From contig CALZFC010000021.1 of NCBI GenBank assembly GCA_945643635.1, positions 4,079,001 to 4,143,000 on the forward strand: 64,000 nt of DNA. The letters are read 5' to 3'. Both the position numbers and the translations under genes were made by a program. The notes beneath the pieces are model-generated. The model saw only the letters and a list, made by a program, of their open reading frames with translations. It ran no database searches and was not told where the DNA came from. This DNA is from Allodiplogaster sudhausi. Taxonomy: Eukaryota > Nematoda > Chromadorea > Rhabditida > Diplogasteridae. Shown here one piece after another: positions 1 through 7,800 of this stretch; position 1 is the first letter of the stretch, and each line of letters begins with the position of its first letter.

Positions 1-117
1 ATTTGAAAATGAAGTTAATATTAAAATATACAATTGATGGAACGGCTTAATTGCACTGAAAGCTAAGAGGCCTCTGATGACATGACTTATAATTTGGGAC
101 CAAATAGAGTAGTGTTA

Positions 118-202
118 TCAAACATAAGAGCGAGAGGACCCTCGACGATGCTGTTTGAAAGTCCGTTTCCAGATCTCAGCAAAGCAGACGCTCGAGTGAA
201 AC
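118..202 (-). CDS. Otopetrin exon 17 (C-terminus and stop)
   Basis: After GATGGCAG|G the frame reads FHSSVCFAEIWKRTFKQ, the diagnostic otopetrin C-terminal motif, then a short basic tail ending in TGA at 120-118. The split Arg codon (AG|G) joins exon 16 exactly. No AATAAA signal is visible in the remaining 117 bp, so the 3' UTR probably extends beyond the window. Confidence 0.95.
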
Positions 203-3200
203 CTGCCATCGTCAAAAATGTTATAAAAGAATGAACATGAAATGAGAATAAAAGAGAAATTTGGCTGCATGAGCGAAATGAGAACGAGGGAGGGTAGACC
301 TGAAGAATATCGTGAGTGGTGAGCAGCCCCTGACTACGAGTGCCCACGACCTACTGCCATATAACTGCACGATCTCTTCTGTCACTCCTGCCTACAATAA
401 AGGAATGTGCAACTGCTTCTCCTGTTCGAAGTTCTAAAAGAAACAAATAACAGATATTCCATTTGAACTTTTTGTGCTTCAAAGATATTCATCAGGAAGA
501 GCGCAATATTGACGATGAGAAGCAGCGTTATGATCTAAAATTAAAGTACTAGTCGAATTGTGTGTGAAAGTCATTCAGGTTTGTTTCACCGACCTGTTTT
601 CCTGGCTTATGTCGCATAGTCTTGGGATTTTCGATGTCGAGAGCAAGACGGGAGCCAACCATTAGGAGTCCCGATTGTAGTGACACCTGTCATCTCTTAC
701 TTTTTTGAAGTTTTTAATTGAAAGAAGACAAAGTTCGACTCACAGTTTTTTAAATACCAGTTTGAAAAGTCTACCAAATGAAAAGAAATCGTTGTTTTAT
801 ATACTGAACAGGCAAGTTTGGCTTAAATGATCGAATTCTAGTCATCCGGCAAAACAAATGTAGGCATCTTTATTTGGAAATTGAAGAAAATGTATCAGTC
901 CTGTGCGTCATTTACTATGAGAGATGAGAGACCGAGACTACAGAGAAAAGCGATACAGTCATGGTAGAGACACGGAATGACCTCGAATGAAACAATGAGC
1001 TTCTATTCGTGCGAAGAAATTTCTGTGTTTCTCTATCCTTCATATATTCAATGAGCTACATATTACATGGGCACAGATTGCCATGCTTCACTGCAACACT
1101 GCGTGAAATTGTAAAACAAAGACCGCTAACCTGTATTTGGCTCGAGAGATGTTTAACTAATTGAATTCCATACCTGGATTAATCGTAAGAGATTGAGCAG
1201 AAGAAGCATTAGAGAAATCGAGAGACGTTGACGATTGTTCACAAAGGCCAAAATGCCTCCTGAGGAAATATTTTAAAATAAGAAATTTAGTCATATACCA
1301 TGCCACGGCAAAGCACAGTTCATAGTAAAAAGGAGTACTACTAATTATAGCAGATATCATTGCAACCTATGCAGTAGACGAGCTCTCCGATCAGTCCGAC
1401 GACCAGAAGAATCTCATCGAGCAACTCGGCACTCTCGTCCTCCGAGTCTGGTTCGTTGTTGAATGCTAGCACCTTCAATGTAACAAATTCATAAATTGGC
1501 AAGGATTTTTTTTAAGGAAAAGATCCGTGCTTAAAGATTCCAAGCTATATAACAACAAGAAAATGTTTGGATCATAAGCATTATCAAATGTTCAGAGCCT
1601 TTTCGTTACCTTCATCTTCCAGAATGCGCAAAGGCAAGCGAAAATGGCTAGACTGTAGAAGATCATAGACGTTGAGAGAAAAATCTAAAACGGAATATGT
1701 AAAATATTTTCAACCGATCATATGAGCCGATTTCTATTTATCAAGCACTGATTAGTCTGGCTCAATTGAAATTATGTTTTCATGCATATTGTATTCTTTG
1801 GCATAAAACAGCAGTCCCTGTTTCATGAAAGGTCGTTAAGGACGAAGAGTATTGATCTTTCGAGATACCCATTGTGCCATATGAGTGTCGTGGGCGGAGT
1901 AGACATTGAAAAGGGCGACTGAAATGACTGTCGCGATCAGAAAGATGAACCCGACGAAAAGGCCCTCCGCCGTACGCGAGCAGTCAATCTTGATGACGTT
2001 ACGTTTCCGCAGCTTGCGTCTGGTTGTCTTCACCTTAATTTGGCATTCAAGAGTTGTAAGTATTGAGAGGAAATACTTTACCCCCTCCTGCTTTTCGCCA
2101 TGAATGTTCGTCCAGAAGACGTAAGCAACTCCGGCGCATATCAGACTGTACTCAACAACACATGTGTACCTGCAACATGCCAAGTCAAATAATTTTTGCA
2201 ACCTTAAGGAAGTCAATTTAATTTGAAATGACACCATTCAAAGGGGGGTTGGGGGCATCCAATGTGTGAACATTTTATGATTGCAAACATTTGGATATTG
2301 ATGATAGAGGGCCAAAAAAGTCGATAGCAAAAGAATGATCAGCCTCATAAATTATCTAGTAGTGTCAGTTCGGCTTGCGCCGTGTACGCCAGAAGTCATA
2401 TTAAGCTGTCCCTTTTTAGGGTGAATACTCAGCGGAATAAAGCGGACAATGAGATGAAACTCTCATGGTCTTGTAACTTTCCGCACTGACCCATGATAAA
2501 ATATCATAGGATCCCTTGCATAGCATAAGAATGAGAGTTTCGGCGAAAGATGCAAGAATTTTACAAAAACCAGAGAGAGGGCTCGTGTGAATCGCTTAAA
2601 GGAGGGCGATCACCGAAAAATATTTAATGCGAATTGCCGCGTCTGCCCTGTGATTCCTCACTCGCATTCTCGCTTGCTATTTCGCAGGCCGCACAAACCC
2701 GCGTAAGACAACAACAAGCCTACATGAATTCGGAGAACTCGCCGAAGATACACTGGATACCGGTACATTCGTGGTGGGAGTGGGCAGGCACGGACAAGAC
2801 GACGTTATCAAGAGAGGTATTCAGAGACTCCGGGGACACATGGTGGAACGGCAGCATACTTAAAGAAGCCAGCTCGGATGCGTTGCCAAAGTGAGCTTCC
2901 TAGGAGGATTGATTCTCTTGAATCTTTTGATGTCGAATTTCCATTTTCGCTTGCAGAACACATGTCCAAATCGTGCTACCCGAATCTCCTTAATAGTCTG
3001 CGCTTCCTCGTAAAGGATGTATCGGATCCAAAGCCAAAGATTAGTTGCGACCAGATGCATCAGTCCGAACTGGATGAAGTACTTTGCTCGTCCATTAATT
3101 GCAATCTCAAAGAAAACGATGGGCTTCCAAATCTTCAATATTCACATAACGGAAACATAACGCTAAATCCCCATTGCTCTTACATCAGGGAGGAACATTT

Positions 3201-6200
3201 TTTAAAGAAAAGCGGCAAAAAGACAGGAAGGCAAAAAATGTTTGAATTTAGCATCTATCTCATTTTGATGGTTGAATTCGTTAATTGATCAAGACATTTC
3301 TGACCTTGCCATTGCAGTAGACGAACCACATCTGAAGGAAGACGAAGGCGGCGGCAACGAATGAGATGAGGATGCCTGCGGCACTGCACTCGTTTGCTGT
3401 ATGACCCTCCCAGTCGAAGGCGCAGCCCATTCCCATCAAGGTGTAGTAGACAACGCCGATGATGCCGAACACTTTAAATTGAGGAATAGTTCAAAATTCA
3501 ATTCGACAGGGTTTAAGAATTCGATTGTATATAAGGAACATAATTTTCAAACCTATTTTGTTAGCATTTTATTGAATATTTTAATGACGTCTGTCAAATG
3601 CAAGCTTTCTTAAAAAAAGAACTAAAATTGAGCTTCATCAGACAATTTATCAGTCTTTTTTTAGAGGCACCAGGGATGTTTCAGTCGTGCTATTAATCTT
3701 GACAAAAGTGGTGCCAGTTTCACAAAAATTTGATGAACATTTCAGAATGAGTTGAAAAAGTTGCTTTATGTTCCGGAGTAAAAGATGTCACAACTTTTCT
3801 TTCTTTTTTTTAACAAGTGGGTTTTATGAACAGTTACTTTCATGTGTTGTCGTATGCGGTTGCTATTAGTTGAACTTTTTTGAGAACCAATAATACAGCG
3901 CTTAATCACTAGTTTCGGCAACTGGTCCATCACGGCAACCAGCCAGGCATGTGAAAGACAATTTTCTTGGGAATTCGCGAATCTGATGGAGAGAGAGACA
4001 GACAGACAGAGAAAGATAGAGACAAAGAGAGGCTGATCGTTCAATATGCCTGGTGGCGTATTGGATGCGTGTTGGCTATGTGGTGCAGTTGCATCTAGTT
4101 TCGCTTACTCGTTGTGACAAAGGTTTGCACGTTTTCTTCCGTGCAGAGGGGTGTATGGGGTGGCGTATGTCCTCGGAGGACATCTCGGCTGAATGTTCAA
4201 GCGAAACCTCGGGTGATATTCCCTAGGTTCAGTTACATTTTCCCGAGTTTTCACCCTCGGCGGCTGAAGGAAACTTGAATCACATTTTCAATTTCCCCAC
4301 ACTAAAACGCCCAAAACCTGCTTAAACTTCCGATTTTTGTTCGCTCACATTTCGTCAGATGTTGGTTTCAGTTTTCTTCCAAGATTAATAGCACGTCAGA
4401 ATAACACTTTCGTACTGGAATTTGTTAGAAAGAAAACTCATAATGGTTTTCACATCTTCATATCATAACTACTGCGAATTCGTCTTACACAATGTTGTCC
4501 CTTGAATGGCCATACTGGCACAATATTCATCGGAATTACGAAACATCACCGCAACGCACCAACGCAGCCGACCCGCATATAGAGGCTGCCCGTTGAAGGA
4601 TTCGAAAGCATCTCTGGCTCCGGCTCGTGCACCTAAAGAGTACTTTCATAAGTGCTGCTTTCCTCAGTCTCTGACGCCGGCCTCCTTACCATTGGCATTC
4701 GTGCCATGGCTCGCCGAATGTGCTTAAGGCGGCGGTATTCCATGTAAATATTGATTCCACAGAAGCAGATCACTGCACAGGACATCCCGTACATCCAGAT
4801 ATCGTACAGCTGCATACAAGTTGCTTATAAACTCATACGCACAGAGAGCGTCGTGACATGGGATGCCACAATTTCATGTTAGCACATTTGCCATCCAATC
4901 ACATGTCACAAATTATTTTTAAATTATGATCCCCAGTGTAAAAGATGTGACACGCCATGCCACAATTTTCCAGCGGTAGAGCGCATCCCAGCGCGGCATA
5001 ACTGTGACATCTCATGTCACAATTTAGCGGTAGCACAAAAATTGTGAAACCTCCCCATCGTTAGCCTCTCTCGATCCCCCTTCATTCACTTCTCGTACTA
5101 TCGATTAATTCTCACTTGAAATTCACGACGAAATAATTGTTTATAAAAGAATTCCCAGCGTCCTCAAGCTGTCAGCTCAAGCTTTACCATCCGGCTTATC
5201 CAGCCTCTGAAACACCCAGCGTGTCGCAACACTCAGTTGACAATTCGGCAAGTTTCTTCATATGAGAAAAATTTTTCGCCTGTACATTCGTATGGAGCAT
5301 TGGGACAACGGGAGGGGTGAGAGAGGAAGGAGCAAGCAAACTGTAGACGGCTGTATGTGTATCCCGTATTTCTGTACTTACTTTGTATTATGCCAACTAC
5401 CACGAATCGACAGACGAGAGGCATTACAAAAAAATAATATCAAGAACATTAAGCTAAACATTAAAAGTATTTGCGCGGCTAACGAGGTCTTTGAGGTGCG
5501 CGACTTGCTCCGTTCCATAGGCGATAAGATTGGACAGCTCGATGATGACACCGAGAATGACAATGAAGAGAGCGTAGAAGCAAGTGAAGAGGCGTAGTAT
5601 GTACTCCCTGAATGGACAACGAATGGCATTTTCTTTCTTTAATGCGTATTGCTATTTCATTCAATTTAAGAGGCATAATACAATTAGATGATATTCCACA
5701 TAAAGTACGAACCGGGCGACAGGCTCGTTTATCCAATATCGAATTGGCACGCTCGTATACGTCAGAATCGTACTTCGTCGCCTCGTGAGCGCCGAGTGTG
5801 TAAGGGCGGACAACACGGTTGCGGTTGACTCGACCTGCAGAGGATGAAAATTCATCACAGAAAGAATTTTAAATTTAGAAGTCCGTCAACTAGCTATACT
5901 ATTTCACCGCTCTTTTCAGAGTTCACCCTCAATCTTTTTTCTCAAAAATTTGAGCTCAACTTTCGCCTCGTTTTCTTCCTAGATTAATAGCACCACTGCT
6001 GGTGTTCTCATTGCGGGCATAAAATAATGACACCGAATTCTTTCACCTGTTATCTCTAATTCGGCTGCTCTACTACTGCTGCGACAACGTCGTGCAATAT
6101 CCATCAACAAGCGTTTTAAATTTAGGACAAAATATATGCATATGTGTCACCATGGTAGAAGCGATTATTTTGTATTTGATTTTTCCGCAGTGTATTTATT

Positions 6201-7075
6201 GGTTTTTGGCGCTCGAGTATTTACTCATGTATCATTTCTTTACTCAATAATGGTGACGTAATAACCTTGACGAGTTGACGACCATCGCCGCTCTCGTTCC
6301 AGTCCTTTAGTGGGGTCTGCGAAGATACTCGGCTAATGCCAGCAGTCCCCGCCTGCGATGGTCTTGGTGTCTTGGACGGAATGGTGACGCCGCCGATGTT
6401 ATTCAGTTTCTCTGCTTTATATATTAATAAATTCAAATATAATTTTTATATGATGCATACATGTGCAAAGTCTATTTTAATTACTATTTGTAGAGCCAGA
6501 ACACTTTTTTAAAGCACAAAAGTGAATTAGAGTACAGCTTATGTAAAAATGGACATGAATCCTTTTCATTTATAAAGCTAAACACAATGTGACAAGGACC
6601 ATTAAGACTCCCACTGCGCTGTAATCAGGCTTTTGTTTCCTTATCAGTCGGTCTCTGTTGTATTCTAGAGCTTCTACCCTTTCCAAAATGTACTTCATGA
6701 CTGCATATAATCGATGAAAGAGAATCACTGAAGATAAGTAAAGAAGCTGCATAGGAATGAGTTATCATTTAGATACACGCCACATAAATGTGAAATTTAA
6801 TAAGCTATTAGAGTTCCTTGCCAACCTGGCTTGTCTTCTTCGATCAGCTTGGTGCTGATGAGGAAGGGCAAAAATGGTGCCGAGTTGGCACGGTCCCGAG
6901 CAGGGCTAGGAGAGCAAGCGGCAGCACCGGCTTCCTCCTCGTTGATGCCATCCAGGATTGGCTCGCGTTCGCTGCCACTGAAGCCAACCGTGAAGCGCTG
7001 CACCGAGTGGTTCTTCTTCAAGAAGAGCGGTTTCGGCTGACTGCTGCTCGCCTTTAATCCCATACTCGAGGGCAT
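118..7075 (-). CDS. Otopetrin-like proton channel gene (17-exon hand-built model)
   Basis: Otopetrins are plasma-membrane proton-selective channels with 12 membrane helices arranged as two six-helix halves. The joined exons (7075-6826, 6411-6266, 5834-5713, 5607-5460, 4809-4690, 4632-4560, 3471-3305, 3105-2980, 2899-2724, 2169-1869, 1684-1610, 1472-1367, 1259-1174, 686-594, 534-469, 391-300, 202-118) give 2232 nt, which is 743 residues plus TGA. All introns are GT-AG and every phase matches. Residues 1-172 are polar and Ser/Pro-rich. Helices lie near 180-203, 226-245, 280-303, 317-339, 351-373, 446-464, 513-534, 545-566, 586-611, 616-640, 664-683 and 699-716. Family landmarks are QFGLMHLVATN in helix 5, VVEYSL in helix 6 and FHSSVC..EIW at the C-terminus. 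The loop between helices 5 and 6 has two N-glycosylation sequons (N390, N411) and two cysteines (C429, C434). Family identity is secure; exons 1-4 and some splice sites are inferred. The protein type is recognised, but no specific paralogue name is claimed. Confidence 0.9.
300..391 (-). CDS. Otopetrin exon 16 (helix 12)
   Basis: It follows TTATTGTAG|GCA and ends at CTTCAG|GTCTAC in phase 2. It contains LYGSRSWALVVRGCSPLTIF, corresponding to the Y-G...W...P-L-x-I-F-Y/F-R region before the terminal signature. Confidence 0.9.
469..534 (-). CDS. Otopetrin exon 15 (helix 11)
   Basis: A 22-codon exon between AATTTTAG|ATC and CAAAAA|GTTCAA. It encodes IITLLLIVNIALFLMNIFE, matching the conserved helix pattern T-x-L-L-x-x-N-x-A-L-x-x-x-x-x-F-E. 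Confidence 0.9.
594..686 (-). CDS. Otopetrin exon 14 (end of helix 10 and intracellular linker)
   Basis: A 31-codon exon, phase 0 at both ends, between GACAG|GTG and AACAG|GTCGGT. It encodes VSLQSGLLMVGSRLAL and then MRHKPGKQ. The K-P-G-K/R-x motif just before the next helix is a family feature. Confidence 0.85.
687..1173 (-). other. Intron 13 of the otopetrin model
   Basis: The 487 bp between exons 13 and 14 show no coding frame with family similarity. I see no repeat structure in it. Confidence 0.6.
1174..1259 (-). CDS. Otopetrin exon 13 (end of helix 9, helix 10)
   Basis: The acceptor TATTTCCTCAG|GAGG is nearly ideal, and the phase-1 junction gives G-GILAFV. Then comes NNRQRLSISLMLLLLN, a basic turn followed by helix 10. 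The donor ATCCAG|GTATGG is phase 0. Confidence 0.85.
1367..1472 (-). CDS. Otopetrin exon 12 (acidic linker and helix 9)
   Basis: Phase 0 start after CATTGAAG|GTG, phase 1 end at GCATAG|GTTGCA. It encodes an acidic stretch (EPDSEDESAE) and then LLDEILLVVGLIGELVYCI, which corresponds to the family segment that begins a C-terminal helix after a conserved L-D/N-x-I-L-L. Reading past the donor quickly meets a stop, which supports the splice. Confidence 0.85.
1610..1684 (-). CDS. Otopetrin exon 11 (helix 8)
   Basis: A 25-codon exon, phase 0 at both ends, between GTTTTAG|ATT and ATGAAG|GTAACG. It is almost entirely one membrane helix (STSMIFYSLAIFACLCAFW) followed by KMK. Confidence 0.85.
1869..2169 (-). 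CDS. Otopetrin exon 10 (helices 6 and 7)
   Basis: It starts after TGTTGCAG|G and ends at AATGG|GTATCT. The 100 codons include VVEYSLICAGVAYVFW (helix 6), a strongly basic linker (RRKLRKR), IDCSRTAEGLF and helix 7 (VGFIFLIATVISVALF). An internal 48-nt stretch (2081-2034) has GT...AG ends, no stop, and a length divisible by three, so it may be an optional mini-intron. Confidence 0.9.
2170..2723 (-). other. Intron 9 of the otopetrin model
   Basis: The 554 bp contain a dispersed-repeat copy (2605-2685) that is related to the block at 7189-7331 upstream of the gene. The remainder shows no coding signal that I can support. Confidence 0.6.
2605..2685. repeat. Dispersed repeat copy (GGCGATCACCG ... 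GCTTGCTATTTCGC)
   Basis: It starts with GGCGATCACCG (2605-2615), as does the block at 7189. The last 27 bp (2659-2685) are the reverse complement of 7305-7331 with two mismatches. It lies in intron 9. Confidence 0.6.
2724..2899 (-). CDS. Otopetrin exon 9 (large loop between helices 5 and 6)
   Basis: The acceptor is CCTCCTAG|GAA and the donor TTCAT|GTAGGC in phase 2. The 58 codons carry the sequons NAS and NTS, a His-rich segment and ECTGIQCIFGEFSEF. The Cys pair and the G-E-F-S-E-F-M-Y run lead straight into helix 6, as in known otopetrins. The split Met codon joins exon 10 as FMYTCVVEYSL. Confidence 0.9.
2980..3105 (-). CDS. Otopetrin exon 8 (helix 5)
   Basis: The exon is 42 codons and phase 0 at both ends (CTTTGAG|ATT to ATTCGG|GTAGCA). 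It contains QFGLMHLVATNLWLW, the strongest single otopetrin signature in the N-terminal half. The EEAQTIKEIR tail enters the large loop before helix 6. Confidence 0.95.
3305..3471 (-). CDS. Otopetrin exon 7 (helices 3 and 4)
   Basis: It encodes 55 residues: FGIIGVVYYTLMGMG (helix 3), a short polar loop with two acidic and one cysteine residue, then ISFVAAAFVFLQMWFVY (helix 4). The FLQMWFVYCNGK segment matches the conserved F-x-Q-M-x-F-x-x-x-N-x-K region of the family. The donor is CAAG|GTCAGA; the acceptor TTTAAAG|TG is weaker than the others. Confidence 0.9.
3686..4395. repeat. Inverted 16-bp motif pair in intron 6 (possible degenerate transposon ends)
   Basis: CGTGCTATTAATCTTG at 3686-3701 is repeated in perfect inverse orientation at 4380-4395. 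A third, near-identical copy with the same inner flank (GTTTTCTTCC) lies at 5970-5993. The similarity does not extend clearly beyond the motif, no target-site duplication was found, and no transposase is present. Confidence 0.35.
3988..4032. repeat. GA/GACA-rich low-complexity tract
   Basis: GAGAGAGACAGACAGACAGA-type sequence inside intron 6. It creates a spurious open frame on the minus strand. Confidence 0.7.
4560..4632 (-). CDS. Otopetrin exon 6 (start of helix 3)
   Basis: The acceptor is CTCTTTAG|GTG in phase 0 and the donor GTTG|GTGCGT in phase 1. It encodes VHEPEPEM followed by SLYMRVGCV. The S-L-Y-x-R-V/L-G stretch leading into helix 3 is a recognisable otopetrin feature. The split Val codon joins perfectly to exon 7 (V-FGIIGVVYY). 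Confidence 0.85.
4690..4809 (-). CDS. Otopetrin exon 5 (transmembrane helix 2)
   Basis: The exon is bounded by TGTATGCAG|CTG and CCAATG|GTAAGG, both strong sites, and is phase 0 at both ends. It encodes 40 residues: the helix WMYGMSCAVICFCGINIYM, then a basic stretch (RRLKHIRR) suited to a cytoplasmic loop. Confidence 0.85.
4810..5459 (-). other. Intron 4 of the otopetrin model, carrying a palindromic dispersed repeat
   Basis: This 650-bp interval has no exon that I can support. Its proximal part (about 4853-5035) holds several GTGACAT...ATGTCACAATTT palindromic motifs, annotated separately. Confidence 0.6.
4853..5035. repeat. Interspersed palindromic GTGACAT/ATGTCAC repeat
   Basis: At least three full motifs of the form GTGACA...ATG[T/C]CACAATTT start at 4853, 4947 and 5004, with a partial ACATGTCACAAAT at 4901. 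The last two are followed by AGCGGTAG. The spacing is about 50-60 bp, so this looks like a degenerate short tandem repeat of a palindrome inside intron 4. Confidence 0.6.
5460..5607 (-). CDS. Otopetrin exon 4 (transmembrane helix 1)
   Basis: After CATTCAG|G the frame reads EYILRLFTC followed by a long hydrophobic helix (YALFIVILGVIIELSNLIAY), as expected for the first otopetrin membrane segment. I placed the donor at TTTAAT|GTTTAG. An alternative phase-0 donor, ACCTC|GTTAGC at about 5484, would shorten the exon by eight codons. Confidence 0.7.
5713..5834 (-). CDS. Otopetrin exon 3 (reading frame ambiguous)
   Basis: The acceptor is CCTCTGCAG|GTC and the donor CCCG|GTTCGT. In the phase-consistent frame it gives 40 residues beginning VESTATVL and ending WINEPVA, joining exon 4 as R-EYILRLF. 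A second frame across the same DNA is also open and looks protein-like (RVVRPYTLGAHEATKY...), but it needs poorer splice sites on both sides. The exon is probable; the frame is not settled. Confidence 0.45.
5835..6265 (-). other. Intron 2 of the otopetrin model
   Basis: This 431-bp interval has no convincing coding frame. It holds one copy of the dispersed motif GTTTTCTTCC[A/T]AGATTAATAGCAC at 5970-5993, which is also found at 4371-4394. Confidence 0.5.
6266..6411 (-). CDS. Otopetrin exon 2 (polar N-terminal linker)
   Basis: Only one frame is open. It starts after AAAGCAG with two bases that complete a Glu codon from exon 1, and it ends at CAAG|GTTATT in phase 0. It encodes 48 residues rich in Gly, Ser, Thr and Pro (for example PSKTPRPSQAGTAG), consistent with a disordered cytoplasmic region. 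Confidence 0.55.
6412..6825 (-). other. Intron 1 of the otopetrin model
   Basis: The 414 bp between exons 1 and 2 contain the candidate alternative exon at 6727-6570. The rest is AT-rich, and I see no other coding signal in it. Confidence 0.5.
6570..6727 (-). CDS. Candidate alternative terminal exon encoding a coil plus C-terminal membrane anchor
   Basis: An excellent acceptor (ACTTATCTTCAG|TG) joins in phase with exon 1 and opens 51 codons before a stop, giving a 135-residue product. The exon encodes a charged, possibly coiled-coil stretch around ILERVEALEYNRDRLIRK. It ends in the hydrophobic run YSAVGVLMVLVTLCLAL immediately before the stop, which is the layout of a tail-anchored protein. 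Mff-type mitochondrial and peroxisomal fission receptors share this coil-plus-anchor layout, but I see no specific match. It could be a separate two-exon gene, an alternative isoform using otopetrin exon 1, or a chance ORF. It does not splice in frame into exon 2. Confidence 0.35.
6826..7075 (-). CDS. Otopetrin exon 1 (start codon, N-terminal cytoplasmic region)
   Basis: The first ATG (7075-7073) is directly preceded by an in-frame TGA, which supports it as the start; a second ATG lies four codons on. The 83 codons are polar, with an acidic NEEE patch and Ser/Pro runs. The exon ends at CAG|GTTGGC in phase 1. No in-frame ATG occurs in exons 2-4, so a first exon like this one is required. It also joins in phase to an alternative exon at 6727. 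Confidence 0.6.
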
Positions 7076-7188
7076 TCACAGATGAACAGCTGCTGATGAA
7101 CTGACACAGACAAATTTCTGAACACTAAAACCAAGCAAAACCAGATGAAATGCAGATGACCATCCTAGCATACAATCATTTTAAGAAA

Positions 7189-7331
7189 GGCGATCACCGC
7201 AAGATTAATACGATATTTCAAATTGCACTGCCTTTGCCCTCTTATACATACATACATACATACATTCATGCGTGCTATTTTCACGTAGCGTCTTTGCGCG
7301 ACTAGCGAAATAGCACGCGAGAATGAGAGTG
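7189..7331. repeat. Dispersed repeat copy with a hairpin
   Basis: It begins GGCGATCACCG (7189-7199) and ends with GCGAAATAGCACGCGAGAAT (7305-7324) and a matching tail, sharing both parts with 2605-2685. It contains perfect 11-bp inverted arms GCGTGCTATTT / AAATAGCACGC (7270-7280 and 7308-7318) around a 27-nt loop. Confidence 0.6.
7244..7264. repeat. CATA tetranucleotide microsatellite
   Basis: About five tandem TACA/CATA units inside the dispersed repeat upstream of the gene. Confidence 0.85.
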
Positions 7332-7650
7332 CCTACACTCAGGACAGATAAGGCAAATGGAACATGTCACGCGTTCATTATTTTTCGGTAATAGTCCTAC
7401 TTTAAAGAAACGTTCGAAGATGATTAGGGAATAAATGCCATTATCTCCACAGAAAGAATGAAGGACTCGCAATTAGGATCTGTAGGAATTGCAGCGAAAA
7501 GCTGATGGACTTTAAATGGATGCCGTTACATATGCACCTTTGCATAATTCGTCATAGTGGTGCGGTGACAAGGAACAGAAATCGAAAAGTGAAAATAAAA
7601 TGACGAGTGATGCGCATTTGATTTGTTATGGCTGGCTCGGCATGGCAGTA

Positions 7651-7705
7651 GTCTCTCTTTCCACTCTTACTTCTCTTTCTCTTTCTCTCTCTCTCTATCT
7701 CCGTT
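7651..7705. repeat. Pyrimidine (CT-rich) tract
   Basis: A nearly pure C/T run with CTCTCTCTCT. It lies about 100 bp from the satellite edge. Confidence 0.8.
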
Positions 7706-7800
7706 TTCTCGTCTTTTGAAGTCTTCACTCTCAATCTTTTAAAACTCCTCTCATTCGCTAGAGTGTGGCAAGAAGAACAGGATTAAAAATTACATCGAAT

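Larger units (their letters stand above)
3472..4559 (-). other. Intron 6 of the otopetrin model (longest, 1088 bp)
   Basis: No coding exon is needed here, because exons 6 and 7 join in phase and in family register. The intron holds an inverted pair of 16-bp motifs at 3686-3701 and 4380-4395, a GA/GACA-rich tract near 3988-4032 and a short palindrome at 4168-4182. It may carry a degenerate inserted element. Confidence 0.7.
7076..7800. other. Upstream flank of the otopetrin gene, between start codon and satellite
   Basis: These 725 bp separate the start codon from the satellite edge and should hold the 5' UTR and promoter. I see a hairpin-forming repeat, a CATA microsatellite and a pyrimidine tract, but no confident TATA box, splice leader or other gene. 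Confidence 0.5.

Noticed and set aside
87..347. An 86-codon minus-strand ORF over exons 16-17
   Set aside because: The wrong frame; the correct spliced frame carries the FHSSVC..EIW signature.
1157..1360. A 67-codon minus-strand ORF between exons 12 and 13
   Set aside because: It reads through the exon 12 donor into the intron and crosses exon 13 in the wrong frame. The spliced frame gives family-consistent helices.
2634..3288. Plus-strand ORFs opposite otopetrin exons 8 and 9
   Set aside because: They are antisense shadows of exons whose minus-strand frames match the otopetrin family and splice in phase.
3766..4044. A 92-codon minus-strand ORF in intron 6
   Set aside because: It depends on the GA/GACA low-complexity tract, has no family features and is not needed to join exons 6 and 7.
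6797..7057. Plus-strand ORFs opposite exon 1
   Set aside because: No splice context or recognisable domain; antisense to the better-supported minus-strand start exon.
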